Shown: positions 32,154 to 43,059, counted from the stretch's first letter. The stretch: 64,000 nucleotides of DNA from Dendrolimus kikuchii (GCA_019925095.2 CM034390.1:657501-721500), one strand, 5' to 3'. The notes: generated by a model not told the origin, from the letters alone. Numbers and translations: made by a program.

Positions 32154-32372
32154 AATGGTGGAGTTGGTACCGGTAGACTACGACGTACACATCATGGTCA
32201 AATAACAGAAGTGTTAAAACGAGGTCAGCTAAAAAGCATATCAAATAAATGTGCATGTATGAAGAGGTTAATGAAAGTAGACGAAGTGAAAGTTGTTTGT
32301 CAGGATCGTCGCGGTTGGAGATCTATAGTCTCTGCCTACCCCCACGGGAAACAAGCGTGATAGTATGTATGT
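32154..32372 (+). mobile_element. RTE-B3 C-terminal fragment, 68 open codons
   Basis: Read from AATGGTGGAGTTG, the frame is open to TGA at 32358-32360. It encodes GTGRLRRTHHGQITEVLKRG, KCACMKRLMKVDEVKVV, then GWRSIVSAYPHGKQA. This parallels the RTE-B ending (RACMTRVMNVKEASEV...WRSVVRAYPARELA) with a different sequence, so it is a sister subfamily. GTATGTATG follows the stop. There is no early Met, so simple ORF scans miss it. Confidence 0.7.
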
Positions 32373-32373
32373 T

Positions 32374-32662
32374 TTTTTTTGTAGAAGTTCAGCAGACAGG
32401 CAGATGACCCACTTGATGGAAAGCGGTTACCATCGTCTATGGACATTAGCAACTCCAAAGATGCTATAAATGCGCTATTGCTCTCTTAAAGGAGACTGGA
32501 ACCTGGTCACTAATGCCGGAACACAACACAAGGTTGTTATGGCGGCATACTCTAAACGAAGGGTGGTAGCCATCCAGTCGAGCAAATACCCTACCACCTT
32601 TGTCGCCTCTTACGACAGGTCGCCCGGCCGCAGGAAACTTTCGCCGTTCCTGCACGGATATA
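32374..32662 (-). mobile_element. A element with shortened 5' part
   Basis: T run, GTAGAAGTTCAGCAGACAGG, core, and CCTGCACGGATA. Lacks the CTGGCTGTGGGTTGT block, as in 12632-12896, and is followed by the same LINE-Q sequence. Confidence 0.8.
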
Positions 32663-32881
32663 AAAAATTATTGCATCTTTTTTGTAGTTTGAACTTCTGG
32701 AAGACTTCTCACATAATTTCATGGAACAACAGGTAGGCATATTATCTTCAATGTACGTAACTTAAATGAATATTAAATTAGATGTTGGCTCGTAAACGAG
32801 CAGATACGTACGGATCTGAGCCTTGGTCACTACTGTTTAGTAAAACTTTGACCTATTAAAAATTTCCTCCAGTGGAACTTA
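32663..32881 (+). mobile_element. LINE-Q-type 3' UTR, left part
   Basis: Matches 12897-13108 closely and ends CCTCCAGTGGAACTTA. The remainder of the 3' end, TTTTGAATAACAACTTTTGAA, is at 33802-33825, after the K+J insertion. Confidence 0.7.
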
Positions 32882-33788
32882 CTTTTTTTTTATTATTATA
32901 TGTCTTTCAAGACCACGGGCCATAGAAATGGCCCGGACTTTTGGGGGGCTTGCGTGGGGCCATGGGAAGGCCAACACGTAGAGGCCCATTCACAAATTTA
33001 ATGTAAATGTGGCGTGACACTGACCGACGATTATCCCTGTCTACACCATATAGTAATGCACCCAAGGACAGGCCCCGGCCAGTGTAGGACTATTGTGGGA
33101 ATATGGGGACTATGGCGTCTGCCCGTCGCAATGTTCAGGGAACATGGAAAAATGGGCAGACGGTGACTCGCCACTCCCTGCATGGGCCCCAAAAAATGCC
33201 ATAAAGACAGGGGCAACATGGGTGTGAGCGGCTAGGAGGTGTAAAGAGGTGGGCTGCAGGTTCACCGAAGCTACTTCCGACGTTAGGCCGTTTATCACTT
33301 CCACCCCTGGAGCTTGAGTCTTAGCTCTAGCGATCTCCACTCCGTGCCGGCTGGTTAAGGCAAGCACGGAGGCGGGGGCCTTGCTTTGGCCCCCGGAGTC
33401 AGGTACGAGGTGTCGCTACTCACCTAAGGCTTCGCCACAAAGCCCCCCTGCGGGATTATTATTCTTATTAACATATCTACACACTCGAGTTCCGTACCTT
33501 TTTTTACTACTTAATTTCTTTGAAAAATTTTAGAGTCCATACACGCTTATTGTTTATTTTTGTTACTGTGTGTGACATTAATTTAGTGATTTTTATGTTG
33601 TGGTGTACCTTAAGAATAACTTATTATATTAATTTATTCTAATTTTAATACTAAACTTATACTAATGTAGAGTGTATCTGTTACATGCTGGTGTTGTGAG
33701 GAAGTGCATGTGCAGTGTTGGCCTTATATCTATACTTATATATAGTCCTATCTAGTGCCATGTGTGTTGCTTTTTTCTTTCCTGTGTC
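32882..33788 (-). mobile_element. K+J composite retroelement with 13-bp target duplication
   Basis: CCAGTGGAACTTA is at 32869-32881 and 33789-33801; the empty site is seen in LINE-Q on the minus strand near 63405. After the left copy comes a T run, then K (about 32892-33450) and J (about 33455-33788), with only one pair of duplications around both. The sense is minus: J then K then poly(A). K frames such as NGLTSEVASVNLQPTSLH are short and unrecognised. Confidence 0.85.
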
Positions 33789-33830
33789 CCAGTGGAACTT
33801 ATTTTGAATAACAACTTTTGAATTTGATGT

Positions 33831-34167
33831 TACAATCACAATACAAGTAAAAAAGAGTTCTGTAAAGATAAATAAAGGATTTATTGTATCACTTTATGGT
33901 AGGTATTAAATTTTAATGGAAACAACTCATGATTAAAATTAAAGAACGGACAAATTGCACTGCGTTGCATCGACGCGGGTAATAAATCAGTCAGCGCGGC
34001 GCAGCGCTGTATTCGAAGATAAGCGCACCGCGGCCACTCATTTACCTTTTGTGTCACTTTAAATCAATTCCAGATGTGCATAAGCAATATCATTGCCCCA
34101 AATAATAAATATAATGCACGGTGAATACAAAAAAGAGGTTTAAATGCGGCCCCAATCGAAGCTGCAT
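33831..34167. other. Unassigned
   Basis: No gene or repeat recognised. Confidence 0.3.
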
Positions 34168-34470
34168 ACGTGCAGGAACGGAGAAAGAATACAATTTCGT
34201 GCGGCCGGGCGGCCTGTCGTAAGAGGCGACTTAACAACCCACAGCCAGGTGGACTGGATGGCTACCACCCCTGGTCTAAAGTATGTCGCCATAACAACCT
34301 TGAGTTGTGTTCCGGCATTAGTGACCAGGTTCCAATCTCCCTTAAGAGAGCAGCAGCGCATTTGTAGCAACTTTGCTATTACAAATGTCCATAGGCGATG
34401 GTAACCGCTTTCCATCAAGTGGGTCGTCAGCCTGTCTGTTGATATCCTGTAATAAAAAAAATAAAAAAAA
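34168..34470 (+). mobile_element. A element
   Basis: CGTGCAGGAACGGAG through to CTGTAATAAAAAAAATAAAAAAAAG, with a small gap after CAGCCAGGTGG. Confidence 0.85.
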
Positions 34471-34494
34471 GCTGGTAGCATATCAGTAATAACG

Positions 34495-34557
34495 TCCCTC
34501 TGGATTTTCCATCAGGTGGTGGTCTGCTCATCTGCAGTACAAGTGCAATAAAAAACA
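34495..34557 (+). repeat. Short repeat tail with poly(A)
   Basis: CATCAGGTGGTGGTCTGC to GTGCAATAAAAAA. A 3' tail of an A/T-like repeat. Confidence 0.35.
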
Positions 34558-34744
34558 TAATATTTTCCTAATAAAACTACGTTTTAACGGTTTTAAGCGC
34601 GGGAATTTTATTTGGTTTTGGTTTTAACGACGTTTCGGTCACTTTTCTTTTCAACAGAACATAACCAACTTGACTGATAATTACTTTTATTTTTCCTTCC
34701 ACCCATTTTAATATTATATAAAATTATTAGTAGGACAGCTGAAC

Positions 34745-34964
34745 TGTAGGTAATCAGCTAGTGCCATTCATATGTGACAAATCAAAAGGCCACATTTGAC
34801 TATACACATACAGTTCACATTTCTCACAAAACACATAATTACTCCTCAAAAACTATCAATATCCTACAACTATTGTTCATTTTAGAGTAATATTACACAT
34901 TTTTAGAAAATAAAACTGCACAGCACAACATCTCCTTTCAGTTACCGCCAAAAACTCCACGTGA
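34745..34964. repeat. Repeat S, copy 3
   Basis: Close match to 22670-22890 and, reversed, to 47828-48065. Includes TACAGTTCACATTTCTCAC and AAACTGCACAGCACAAC. Confidence 0.75.
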
Positions 34965-35172
34965 CAATAAGAATGTCAAACTACAACGTGGATGGGTACA
35001 GATGTAAAGGTAGACCAAAAAAAAAAGATGGATGGATTCTGTGAAGGATGATATGATGATTTTTCATGTGATAGAAGATGTATGTCAGAACGGAGGAGTG
35101 TGGAAGGAAAAGACATGTGTGCCGACCCCAATTAATTGGAATATGCTGAAAGAAAAGAGAAAAAACGGTGTG
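34965..35172 (+). mobile_element. RTE-C1 LINE 3' fragment
   Basis: Matches the end of 42307-42868: GATGGGTACAGATGTAAAGG (DGYRCKGRPK), GATGGATGGATT, GAGTGTGGAAGGAAAAGACA. Frameshifts break it near GRPKK. The right edge is GAAAAGAGAAAAAACGG. Confidence 0.75.
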
Positions 35173-35431
35173 AGCGATGAAATTATATTTTTTATTTTTT
35201 AAGCATTTGCTTTAAAAGTTTATGCTTGTAATAATGGCTTTGTGGTAAAATAAGGGATGCGTGCGAAGGCACGCGTTTATAGAGCGCGGTGTGAAGCTTG
35301 CTGCGCGCGAGATGGTCGGCGGCCATGTTTGTTTCGCTTCTTGTTTCTTATGCAATTCACTGCGCACGCTATCATCCATTGTAATATTTTAAATCAAGTA
35401 TTAAAAATCACGAATCAGCACAAACTGACAA
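35173..35431. other. Unassigned
   Basis: No gene or repeat recognised. Confidence 0.3.
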
Positions 35432-35443
35432 CTACAGAGGGTT

Positions 35444-35794
35444 TTTTATTTTTTTATTATTATTATTAATGTCTTTTTTACTACTTAATTTCTATGAAAA
35501 ATTTGAGACTCCATACACGCTTATTGTTTATTTTTGTTACTGTATGTGACATTATATGCAGTAATTTTTATGTTTTGGTGTACCTTAAGAATAACTTATT
35601 ATATTAATTTATTCTAATTATAATACTAAACTTATACTAATGTAGAGTGTATCTGTTACATGCTGGTGTTGTGAGAAAGTGCATGTGCAGTGTTGGCCTT
35701 ATATCTATACTTATATATAGTCCTATCTAGTGCCATGTGTGTTGTTTTTTTCTTTTCTGTGCCTGGGTTATTAATTTTTAGGCTCTTTGTGTGT
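35444..35794 (-). mobile_element. J retroelement with 12-bp target duplication
   Basis: CTACAGAGGGTT is at 35432-35443 and 35795-35806. T/TTA tail at the left. Same sense and sequence as 30781-31194, but the 5' end is cut about 50 bases shorter. A small internal gap near the tail removes the ACTCGAG region. Confidence 0.88.
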
Positions 35795-35806
35795 CTACAG
35801 AGGGTT

Positions 35807-36244
35807 ATCTAATAATCAGATGTAAGTATTTATTAAATATTGAATCTAGTTTTAGGGATGAAGAGGCGTCGTAAACCGACTGACCCAGAAGGCCAAGGTC
35901 GTAAAACGGCGATTAGGGGGCCCTATACATCATTTATATCGTAAACAGAAGCGTTAATACTGGCTCTTACAAATTGATACCATAATTCAAAGTGGAGTTA
36001 CTGGCAGTTAATGTCTCGTTGTTGGGTGCTGGAAGGCGCTTGATTTAGGAGCTCGGATCATCATTAATGCTCGGACCGGGGAGTACTGATCTCTGCAAAA
36101 CATGATATTTAAGAGCAGATGCCATTGTTATCTTGATGGTAGGTCAAACGTCGACTGGACGTTGAGTCTACGAGATTGCCTTCACTTGGCTTTGTGACTA
36201 ACACCTCCTCACAATTAGTAAAGCTGTATTTTAGCTATAGTTTG
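35807..36244. other. Unassigned
   Basis: No gene or repeat recognised. Confidence 0.3.
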
Positions 36245-36258
36245 TCAAGGATCGAACA

Positions 36259-36581
36259 TCGAGCTGCGTGTCACGGAAATGAATATGCTTCGGTGGATGT
36301 GTGGAGTCACGCGAAAGGATCGCGTCCGGAAATCCAGTACGGAAACAGGTTAGTTACGTGGGGAACAAATGTCTAGCCATGCCGCCTCCGCTAGGTCCCG
36401 GTCGAAGGGGTAGGCCCAAGAAATGCTGGCTTGACGTTGTGAGGGATGACATGCGTACCAATGGTCTCAATACCAGAGATGCCGAAGATCGCGCGAAGTG
36501 GAGAAGAAAAAGTAGGAAAGCGGACCCTGGGCGTCGAAGTGAGCGCTCCGAACGCATCCGGGATTTAACTCTCGGATGATA
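36259..36581 (+). mobile_element. RTE-C3 LINE 3' fragment with 14-bp target duplication
   Basis: TCAAGGATCGAACA is at 36245-36258 and 36582-36595. Encodes EMNMLRWMCGVTRKDRVR, then after a shift GRRGRPKKCWLDVVRDDMR and DRAKWRRKSRKADPG. This is a third relative of the MLRWMCG...GRPKKRWxDxVxDDM module. One nonsense codon and one shift. 5'-truncated. Confidence 0.82.
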
Positions 36582-36595
36582 TCAAGGATCGAACA

Positions 36596-36845
36596 CAACA
36601 TCAAATCTCATGATAATCGGTCTATTTTCAAGGTTGTTAAGTACCATAGTTGATCTTGTCGTGATTCATTTTAATAATTAGTTTTGTTATGTAGCCTCAT
36701 ATTTCTGAACGATATAATCGGCCACTTCCTTAATTGAATAGTAATGTTATATTTTTTTTATTTATTCTCTAGAGTTGTTGTCTATAATTTACAATAATAA
36801 TTGTTACAATATGTATGCTTTGTATAACGTGATAATTGTGTAGAT
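36596..36845. other. Unassigned
   Basis: No gene or repeat recognised. Confidence 0.3.
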
Positions 36846-36855
36846 TATAATTCAA

Positions 36856-37435
36856 TAAGTGTGAATAGTGTGAATGGAGCGTTAGGCAAACTTCTAGGCG
36901 CTAAGAACCTCAGCCAGATGGCCCAGCTCGCCGTACACAACGCGGTGCTGGTACCTACGCTCACGTATGGAAGCGAGAGTTGGGTATGGAAGAAAGAGAT
37001 GAAAGCAGAGTAAACGCGGTCGAGATGCGAGCACTGCGCAAAATCTGCGGAGTGACGCTTGCGGACCGCGTTCGTAATACCGAAGTAAGAAAGACAGTTG
37101 GTCTGAAAGAGAGTGTCGGGGTGAAGGTAAGGAAAGGAATGCTCCGGTAGTTCGGACATATAGAAAGAATGCATGATGAAAGAATGACTAAACAGATATA
37201 CAATGCAAAAGTGGATGGATGCAGAAGTCGTGGAAGGCCACGACACACTTTCCATGATCAAATTGATCGTGTACTAGCAGAAGGTGATGTTAGGAGCCTT
37301 AAGAACAGACGAGCGTGCATGACAAGAGTTATGAATGTCAAAGAAGCAAGTGAGGTGTATAAGAGTAAGCCTAAATGGCGCTCTGTTGTTCGTGCCTACC
37401 CCGCAAGGGAACTGGCGTGAAGTTATGTATGTATG
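36856..37435 (+). mobile_element. RTE-B, longest copy here, with 10-bp target duplication
   Basis: TATAATTCAA is at 36846-36855 and 37436-37445. At 580 bp it reaches furthest 5': LLGAKNLSQMAQLAVHNAVL and LVPTLTYGSESWVWK precede the usual module. A 3-base deletion and a stop (E-to-stop after KKEMKAE) and a TAG in LR*FGH break the frame. Ends in (ATGT)n. Confidence 0.9.
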
Positions 37436-37445
37436 TATAATTCAA

Positions 37446-38011
37446 AATGTCTCAATTGTATATAGACCGTATTCATTACATTTCATTCTTATGTTGGCAG
37501 ACGCGATAGATTTGTACTGCGTTCGGTTTGTTTTATTACATGTAAAACTTTAAGTTATAATATCTTGTATCTAACACTTTAATTAAAATAGTTTATCAAT
37601 GACTTCAATCCGCTACCGGTTGTGCCAATTGTTGGATCCTCACGATTTATACTGATGTAGGTAGTTTTGTAAGTGCCGCTGGCTTTCGGTCCCGCCGCCA
37701 TTACGCGGTGGCGAACCAGTCTCCAACGCACGCGAGGTCAGTTCGGACGTTCCGTTTTCCCCGTGCAAGTGAACGTTTCACATCCCATTCTTGGAGATCC
37801 TCTTAAACTTTAGATACAAGCCGTGCTTGCTCTTGGTGTGAGTGCGCCATAACTTAAACCTAAGTGCCATCCGAGGACTTGTTAGTGCCGTGCACTTCAG
37901 GAGCTGTCTAGCTGCCCCATTGGAGGTGGATTCTGAGGTTAGTGGTGCTTATTACCCCATTGGTTTTTGTGCAGGATTTGGCATACCTCTCACTCTCAAA
38001 TGTATATACCG
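37446..38011. other. Unassigned
   Basis: No gene or repeat recognised. The region 37660-37990 is less AT-rich than its surroundings and could be single-copy DNA. Confidence 0.3.
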
Positions 38012-38025
38012 TATACAGACCAAAA

Positions 38026-38411
38026 TCCGCAAAATCTGCGGAGTGACGCTCGCGGACCGCGTTCGTAATACCGAAGTAAGAAAGAGAGTTGGTCTGAAAG
38101 AGAGTGTCGGGGTGAAGGTAAGGAAAGGAATGCTCCGGTGGTTCGGGCATGTCGAAAGAATGACTAAACAGATATACAATGCAAAAGTGGATGGATGCAG
38201 AAGTCGTGGAAGGCCACGACACACCTTCCATGATCAAATTGATCGTGTACTAGCGGAGGGTGATTTCAGGAGCCTTAAGAACAGACGAGTGTGCATGACA
38301 AGAGTTATGAATATCAAAGAAGCTAGTGAGGTGTGTAAGAATGGGCGTAAATGGCGCTCTGATGTTCGTGCCTACCCCGCAAGGGAACTGGCCTGAAGTT
38401 ATGTATGTATG
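38026..38411 (+). mobile_element. RTE-B 3' fragment with 14-bp target duplication
   Basis: TATACAGACCAAAA at 38012-38025 and TATACAGTCCAAAA at 38412-38425 differ at one base. The frame is open from KICGVTLADRV to PARELA. The 184-residue open frame starting at 37842 is a fusion of flanking DNA with this fragment, not a gene. Confidence 0.9.
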
Positions 38412-38425
38412 TATACAGTCCAAAA

Positions 38426-38700
38426 AAAATAATTAATAGAACCAGCGAAGCTGTGTTATAAGGATCCGTGATCCAGCAGCATTTCACACCAATTGCTAAG
38501 TTTTATAAACAGTTGAATTGTTGGAGGAATGGCGAGATGTTCTAAAAATGCTTGTCGAGCGAGAATAGTAGTTTAATAAACTTGTTAAAGCCGTAAGGTT
38601 CTTTGATTATAAATATAGTGGGCCAGTTGCTGTTCTTTTATTAATATAAACCCTTCTGAGTTGTTGCAAGTATTACAGGTGTGACAAATCTATATATTAA
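38426..38700. other. Unassigned
   Basis: No gene or repeat recognised. Confidence 0.3.
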
Positions 38701-39253
38701 CTAGCGGCCCCGGCAGACGTTGTCCTGCCTTTAAAAAATAAAATTCTAGAACCCGATCCCAGAGCCACGTACCGGTTCTAATTGCGAATCTAAACCATCC
38801 GGGTACCCACTCAAACACACAAAAACAAAATCACCAAAATCGCTTCAGATGATTAGGAGGATTCCAGAACCCGATCTCAGCGCCACCTACCGGTTCCAAT
38901 TGCGAATCTAAAAGAGTAATATAATTTATTTATTCTAAGTCATGACAAAATGAGATTAAAAATCTTGTCAAAAAATTAAAGTTTATAATTAACAAATAAA
39001 AAATAGGGGTTGATCGTAGAGGGGTGAAAATTTAGGGTTGTATGTATTTTTTAATGATGTATCCTAAAAAAAAATAAAAAAAATAAAAAAAAATTAGGGG
39101 TGGACTACCCTTAACATTTAGGGGGATGAAAAATAGATGTTGGCCGATTCTCATAGATACCGGATAAGCACAAAAAATTTCATCAAAATCGGTCAAGCCG
39201 TTTCGGAGGAGTATGGCAACGAAAACTGTGACACGAGAATTTTATATATTAGA
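38701..39253 (-). mobile_element. Helitron-like element
   Basis: On the minus strand it starts A|TCTAATATATAAAATTCTCG and ends GCCGGGGCCGCTAG|T. Two internal GTTCTAGAACCCGATC/CGCCACCTACCGG modules are partly repeated. No coding. Confidence 0.65.
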
Positions 39254-39894
39254 TACGTGAAGCTAAAACTTTGTACCCCTTTTTACGAAAATTGCGCGGA
39301 CGGAGGAGTATGAAATTGCGCACACTTATAGCTTATATAGAGGAGTGCAGAATGCTAAATTCTTTTTTAATTATGCATAAAAAATACATTAAATCAATAA
39401 AAAGATCATTACACACACTACCATGTATTTGACACACGCACGCATCGTGGGGCGCTGTAGCCCAAGGGTAATGTGGTGTGGTGGCCCTTAGTCAAATAAC
39501 GCTGATTTTATAATAATGGACTGTATGGGAAATATAGATATCTGGCTTAGGTCCTTGCACTAGAAAAGTAGTAAAAGCTCCACCAGGCTTGAGATCCGAC
39601 CTCTCATGGCTTGGTTCTGGTTGCAGCACACAGAGGAAGAGCGCACGGCACCAAATTCACTTTGGAGGGGTTACTTCTGTTCACTAGTATCACGCAATAA
39701 GTTCTTGGCACGGCCAGTGATTACAATTGGAATTTGTATACCTATTTAGAAGAATAAACGCACGGCGCGATCTCTCGTCACAACGCTGACAGGTAAGTGT
39801 TTTTAAATGGCTGCATCTACCTTCCTGTCCATTGGCTGTCACCTCACACGGTAAGAAGGTAGTCAGCAAAGTTCATAGAGCGATAAAATTCATA
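39254..39894. other. Unassigned
   Basis: No gene or repeat recognised. Confidence 0.3.
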
Positions 39895-40156
39895 AAGCGG
39901 TTACCATCGCCTATGGACATTTGCAACACCAAAGGTGCTACAAATGCGCTGCTGCTCTCTTAAGGGAGTCTGGTACCTGGTCACTAATGCCGGAACACAA
40001 CTCAAGGTTGTTATGGCGGCATACTCTAGACCAGGGGTGGTCGCCATCCAGTCGAACAAATACCCTACCACCTGGCTATGGATTGTTTAGTCGCCTCTTA
40101 CGACAGGCCTCCCGGCCGCAGGCAATTTTATTCTTTCTCCGTTCCTGCACGGATTT
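39895..40156 (-). mobile_element. A element lacking its 3' tip
   Basis: Starts AAAGCGGTTACCATCGCC without the CTGCTGAACTCC tip or poly(A) and ends CCTGCACGGATT. Confidence 0.8.
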
Positions 40157-40448
40157 TGTAATTGTAATTAGGTTATAACATTAATAACACAGCAGGGAAT
40201 ATTACAATTGAAAGAAAAATGAAAGAATTTCCAAGTAACCATGATTACAAAGTAATAGGAAGTTAAATCATCGTACCAAATGGTGGGATCACTTATCATT
40301 GCTTTTTAGGTATAATGACAACATTATTGCGCTCCTTAATTCGATGGCTCGTTAACTTAATGTCCGCGACCGCGGATGAGGGGTGGCTGAGGGGTGGGGG
40401 GCAGGGGTCTGAGGGGTAGGGGGGGCAGGGATATAAAATTCCCTTTTT

Positions 40449-40655
40449 ATCCGTGCAGGAACGGAGAAAGAATACAATTTCCTGCGGCCGGGCGGCCTGT
40501 CGTGTTCCGGCATTAGTGACCAGGCTCCAGTCTCCCTTAAGAGAGCAGCAGCGCATTTGTAGCACCTTTGGTGATGCAAATGTCCACAGGCGATGGTAAC
40601 CGCTTTCCATAAAGTGGGCCGTTTGCCTGTCTGCTGAACTCCTGCAATAAAAAAA
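40449..40655 (+). mobile_element. A element with internal deletion
   Basis: ATCCGTGCAGG to CGGCCTGTCGT, then a jump straight to GTTCCGGCATTAGTGACC, removing about 110 bases. Normal 3' end CTCCTGCAATAAAAAAAA. Confidence 0.85.
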
Positions 40656-40713
40656 AGATAATTGCCGAATCATTCAATCTTATAGGTTAATTATTTAAGC
40701 TATTATAGTCAAG

Positions 40714-40865
40714 AAGAAGAAGTTGGATGTCAGGAGCCTTAAGAACAGACGAGCGTGCATGAATGTCAAAGAAGCAAGTGAGGTGTGTAAGAATAAGCCT
40801 AAACGGCGCTCTGTTGTTCGTGCCCACCCCGCAAGGGAACTGACGTGAAGTTATGTATGTATGTG
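40714..40865 (+). mobile_element. RTE-B short tail with 11-bp target duplication
   Basis: TTATAGTCAAG is at 40703-40713 and 40866-40876. Only the last 40 or so codons are present, with an in-frame loss of TRVMN-coding bases. Confidence 0.88.
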
Positions 40866-40876
40866 TTATAGTCAAG

Positions 40877-41074
40877 GTGGGCAAGTCCGTCAGTGGGGTA
40901 AGTTCGTACACGTCTAATTTTTTACGTTTTTGAAACGAATTTTTACGCAAACTACAATTCGAACATGAGTTAAATAGCGTCATAGCTTTATTCACCAATT
41001 TGTTGTCGTCCTAGCTATTTAAGATAACGAGATATGTTCGGAGTTACCCCACTGACGGACTTCTCCAACTTAAC
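40877..41074. other. Unassigned
   Basis: No gene or repeat recognised. Confidence 0.3.
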
Positions 41075-41655
41075 TGAAATGTTAGATCTGCCTTTCACTA
41101 AATTAAAAGGCATCTTGCTAAAAAAGGGATACTACACTATTGAAGAATATTAATGACAAAAATTCATTTACATAGCAGCTCGCTCCAACCTCTTATACTA
41201 AATCAACGTATTTTTTTATCTTGCCATGCTTGTAAGGAATTTGTGGAGACATATTGCAGCATAACATTTTAGCACGTCTTGTCATTATTATAACTATAAC
41301 ATTATTTTTCTTGCCTTTTATTCTCTTGGTCTTATTGAGTATGCATTGTTTGCTACAACTCCATTAATTCTTCAAAAAGTAATTCTGTACCATATTTCTG
41401 TACAAAACTTATAAAAAAAAAGAATTTGAGATATAAATAGAATATGAAATATAAAGAAAAACAATATTTAGCTAGACGTGTTGCTGGGGAGTTTCTCGCC
41501 GCTTCTTCTCCTTTACAGCATCAACACGTTGCGAAGCGGTGTACATAGAATAGGAAGTAAAAATTAAATTTTAACTTACATGTATGACCTTCAAAAAGTG
41601 TTCTCCAGTGGCACTTATTGTGAATAAAAACTTTTGAATTTGAATATAAATATTT
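41075..41655 (+). mobile_element. LINE-Q 3' end
   Basis: From GTTAGATCTGCCTTTCACTA to TTTTGAATTTGAATAT. A reverse copy occupies 63374-64000. Both carry GCTGGGGAGTTTCTCGCCGC/GCGGCAAGAAACTGCCC, CACGTTGCGAAGCGG and CCAGTGG(C/A)ACTTATT. The tail is a short (TTTGAAT)n, as in CR1/Jockey-type LINEs. No intact coding. Confidence 0.7.
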
Positions 41656-41876
41656 ATAAAAGATATCATAATCAAGACTACGTATTAACGGTTTTAAGCG
41701 CGAAAGTTTGTTTGAAGAAAGCACCCAAATTTTAATAGACATTATGTTTGGCAAGTACCAACTGTTGTTAGAAGGTAATAAACATTTAGAAGCCATTTCA
41801 TGTAAATTTAGTACAAGAAAAGTCGTAACAAATGAAAGTTATCTGTATAGTATGATAGTTAAGTATATATAGTTTT

Positions 41877-42095
41877 ATCCGTGCAGTGACGGAGAAAGAA
41901 TACAATTTCCTGCGGCCGGGCGGCCTGTCGTAAGAGGCGACTTAACAACCTTGAGTTGTGTTCCGGCATTAATAACCAGATTCCAGTCTCCCTTAAGAGA
42001 GTAGCAGCGCATTTGTAGCAACTTTGCTGTTGCGAATGTCCATAGGCGATGGTAACCGCTTTCCATCAAGTAGGCCGTCGGCATGTCTGCTGAAC
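41877..42095 (+). mobile_element. A element with internal deletion between direct repeats
   Basis: ATCCGTGCAG to GGCGACTTAACAACC, then directly TTGAGTTGTGTTCC. In intact copies AACAACC occurs at both sides of the lost segment. The 3' tip is degraded after CTGAACTC. Confidence 0.85.
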
Positions 42096-42306
42096 TCATA
42101 ATTTTTTTTTAAAACTGTATGACTCAATTTGAAAAAAAAATTGCGTGTATGTGTGCTGCTCATACGCAGCAGAAGTGAAACAGTGTGACAAGACATTTCA
42201 TATATTAATATGTCGTTATAATATATTTAAGCTTTAAAACACGAAATTTGAAATATTAACGAAAACCCTCAAAACATTTCCAACTCTATATATATGAGCA
42301 TAGTAC

Positions 42307-42868
42307 CTCGGTTCACTACTGCAGAATAATTGTGATATAGAGAGGGATGTAAGGAGAAGAATAAATGTAGCATAGCTGAAGTGGAGACAGGTAACCGGTG
42401 TGACGTGCGACAAACTAATGCCACTGAAACTAAAAGGTCAAATATATAAATCTATCATACGACCAGTCATGCTATACGGGTCGGAATGTTGGGCCACTAA
42501 AGTGATAAACTACAAATGTCTCCACTCAGCTGAGATGAGAATGTTGAGATGGATGTGTGGTGTTACAAGAATGGATAAGGTGAGAAATGAGTACATAAGG
42601 GGATCTTTGAAAGTTGCACCTGTGACAGAAAAATTGAGAGGAAGAAGATTAAGTTGGTATGGGCATATAATGAGGAGGGATGAAAGTCACGTGACAAAAA
42701 GAATGCTATACTACAAGATCGATGGGTACAAATTTAAAGGTAGACCAAAAAAAAGATGGATGGATTGTGTGAAGGATGACATGATGATATGCGAAGAGTG
42801 TGGAAGGAAAAGACATATTGTGCCGACCCCAAGTAATTGGGATATGGTGAAAGAAAAAAAGAAAAGAG
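42307..42868 (+). mobile_element. RTE-C1 LINE 3' fragment with 17-bp target duplication
   Basis: ATATATGAGCATAGTAC is at 42290-42306 and 42869-42885. The frame from about 42331 encodes DIERDVRRRINVA, one nonsense codon, then LKWRQVTGVTCDKLMPLKLK, SIIRPVMLYGSECWATK, AEMRMLRWMCGVTRMDKVRN, SWYGHIMRRDESHVTKRM and GRPKKRWMDCVKDDM, ending IVPTPSNWD. This is the post-reverse-transcriptase C-terminal module of an RTE-type LINE. The intact part is 158 codons. The A/G-rich end replaces a microsatellite tail. Confidence 0.9.
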
Positions 42869-42885
42869 ATATATGAGCATAGTAC

Positions 42886-43055
42886 ATACATACGTCCGCT
42901 GGCTCGATCACATAGAACGGATGGGAGAGGATCGCAGCATGAAGAAAGCATATTTGGGACAACCGGCCCAAATATCGCTGAAAACACAGAGTCGCAGAAC
43001 AGGGAAAAATGGCATATCCTCGTTTTGGAGGCCAGGGCCCACGTTGGATCGCTGA
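42886..43055 (+). mobile_element. RTE-C2 LINE tail
   Basis: VRWLDHIERMGEDRSMKKAY then a shortened end and (GTAA)n tail AGTAAGTAAGTAA. Same family as 29684-30285, with the same neighbour A-prime. Confidence 0.75.
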
Positions 43056-43059
43056 GCCA

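Noticed and set aside
34144..34404. Open frames of 60-120 codons across A elements (for example endings ANVHRRW, HGYHRLW and LKRAAAHL)
   Set aside because: The same unit is open in three frames on both strands in many copies, and stops fall at element edges. Low stop density explains this without selection for a protein.
37842..38396. 184-codon plus-strand open frame
   Set aside because: The second half is RTE-B; the first half is unrelated flanking DNA beyond the target duplication at 38012.
39440..39520. tRNA-like string near GCTGTAGCCCAAGGG
   Set aside because: No cloverleaf or matching B box could be drawn.
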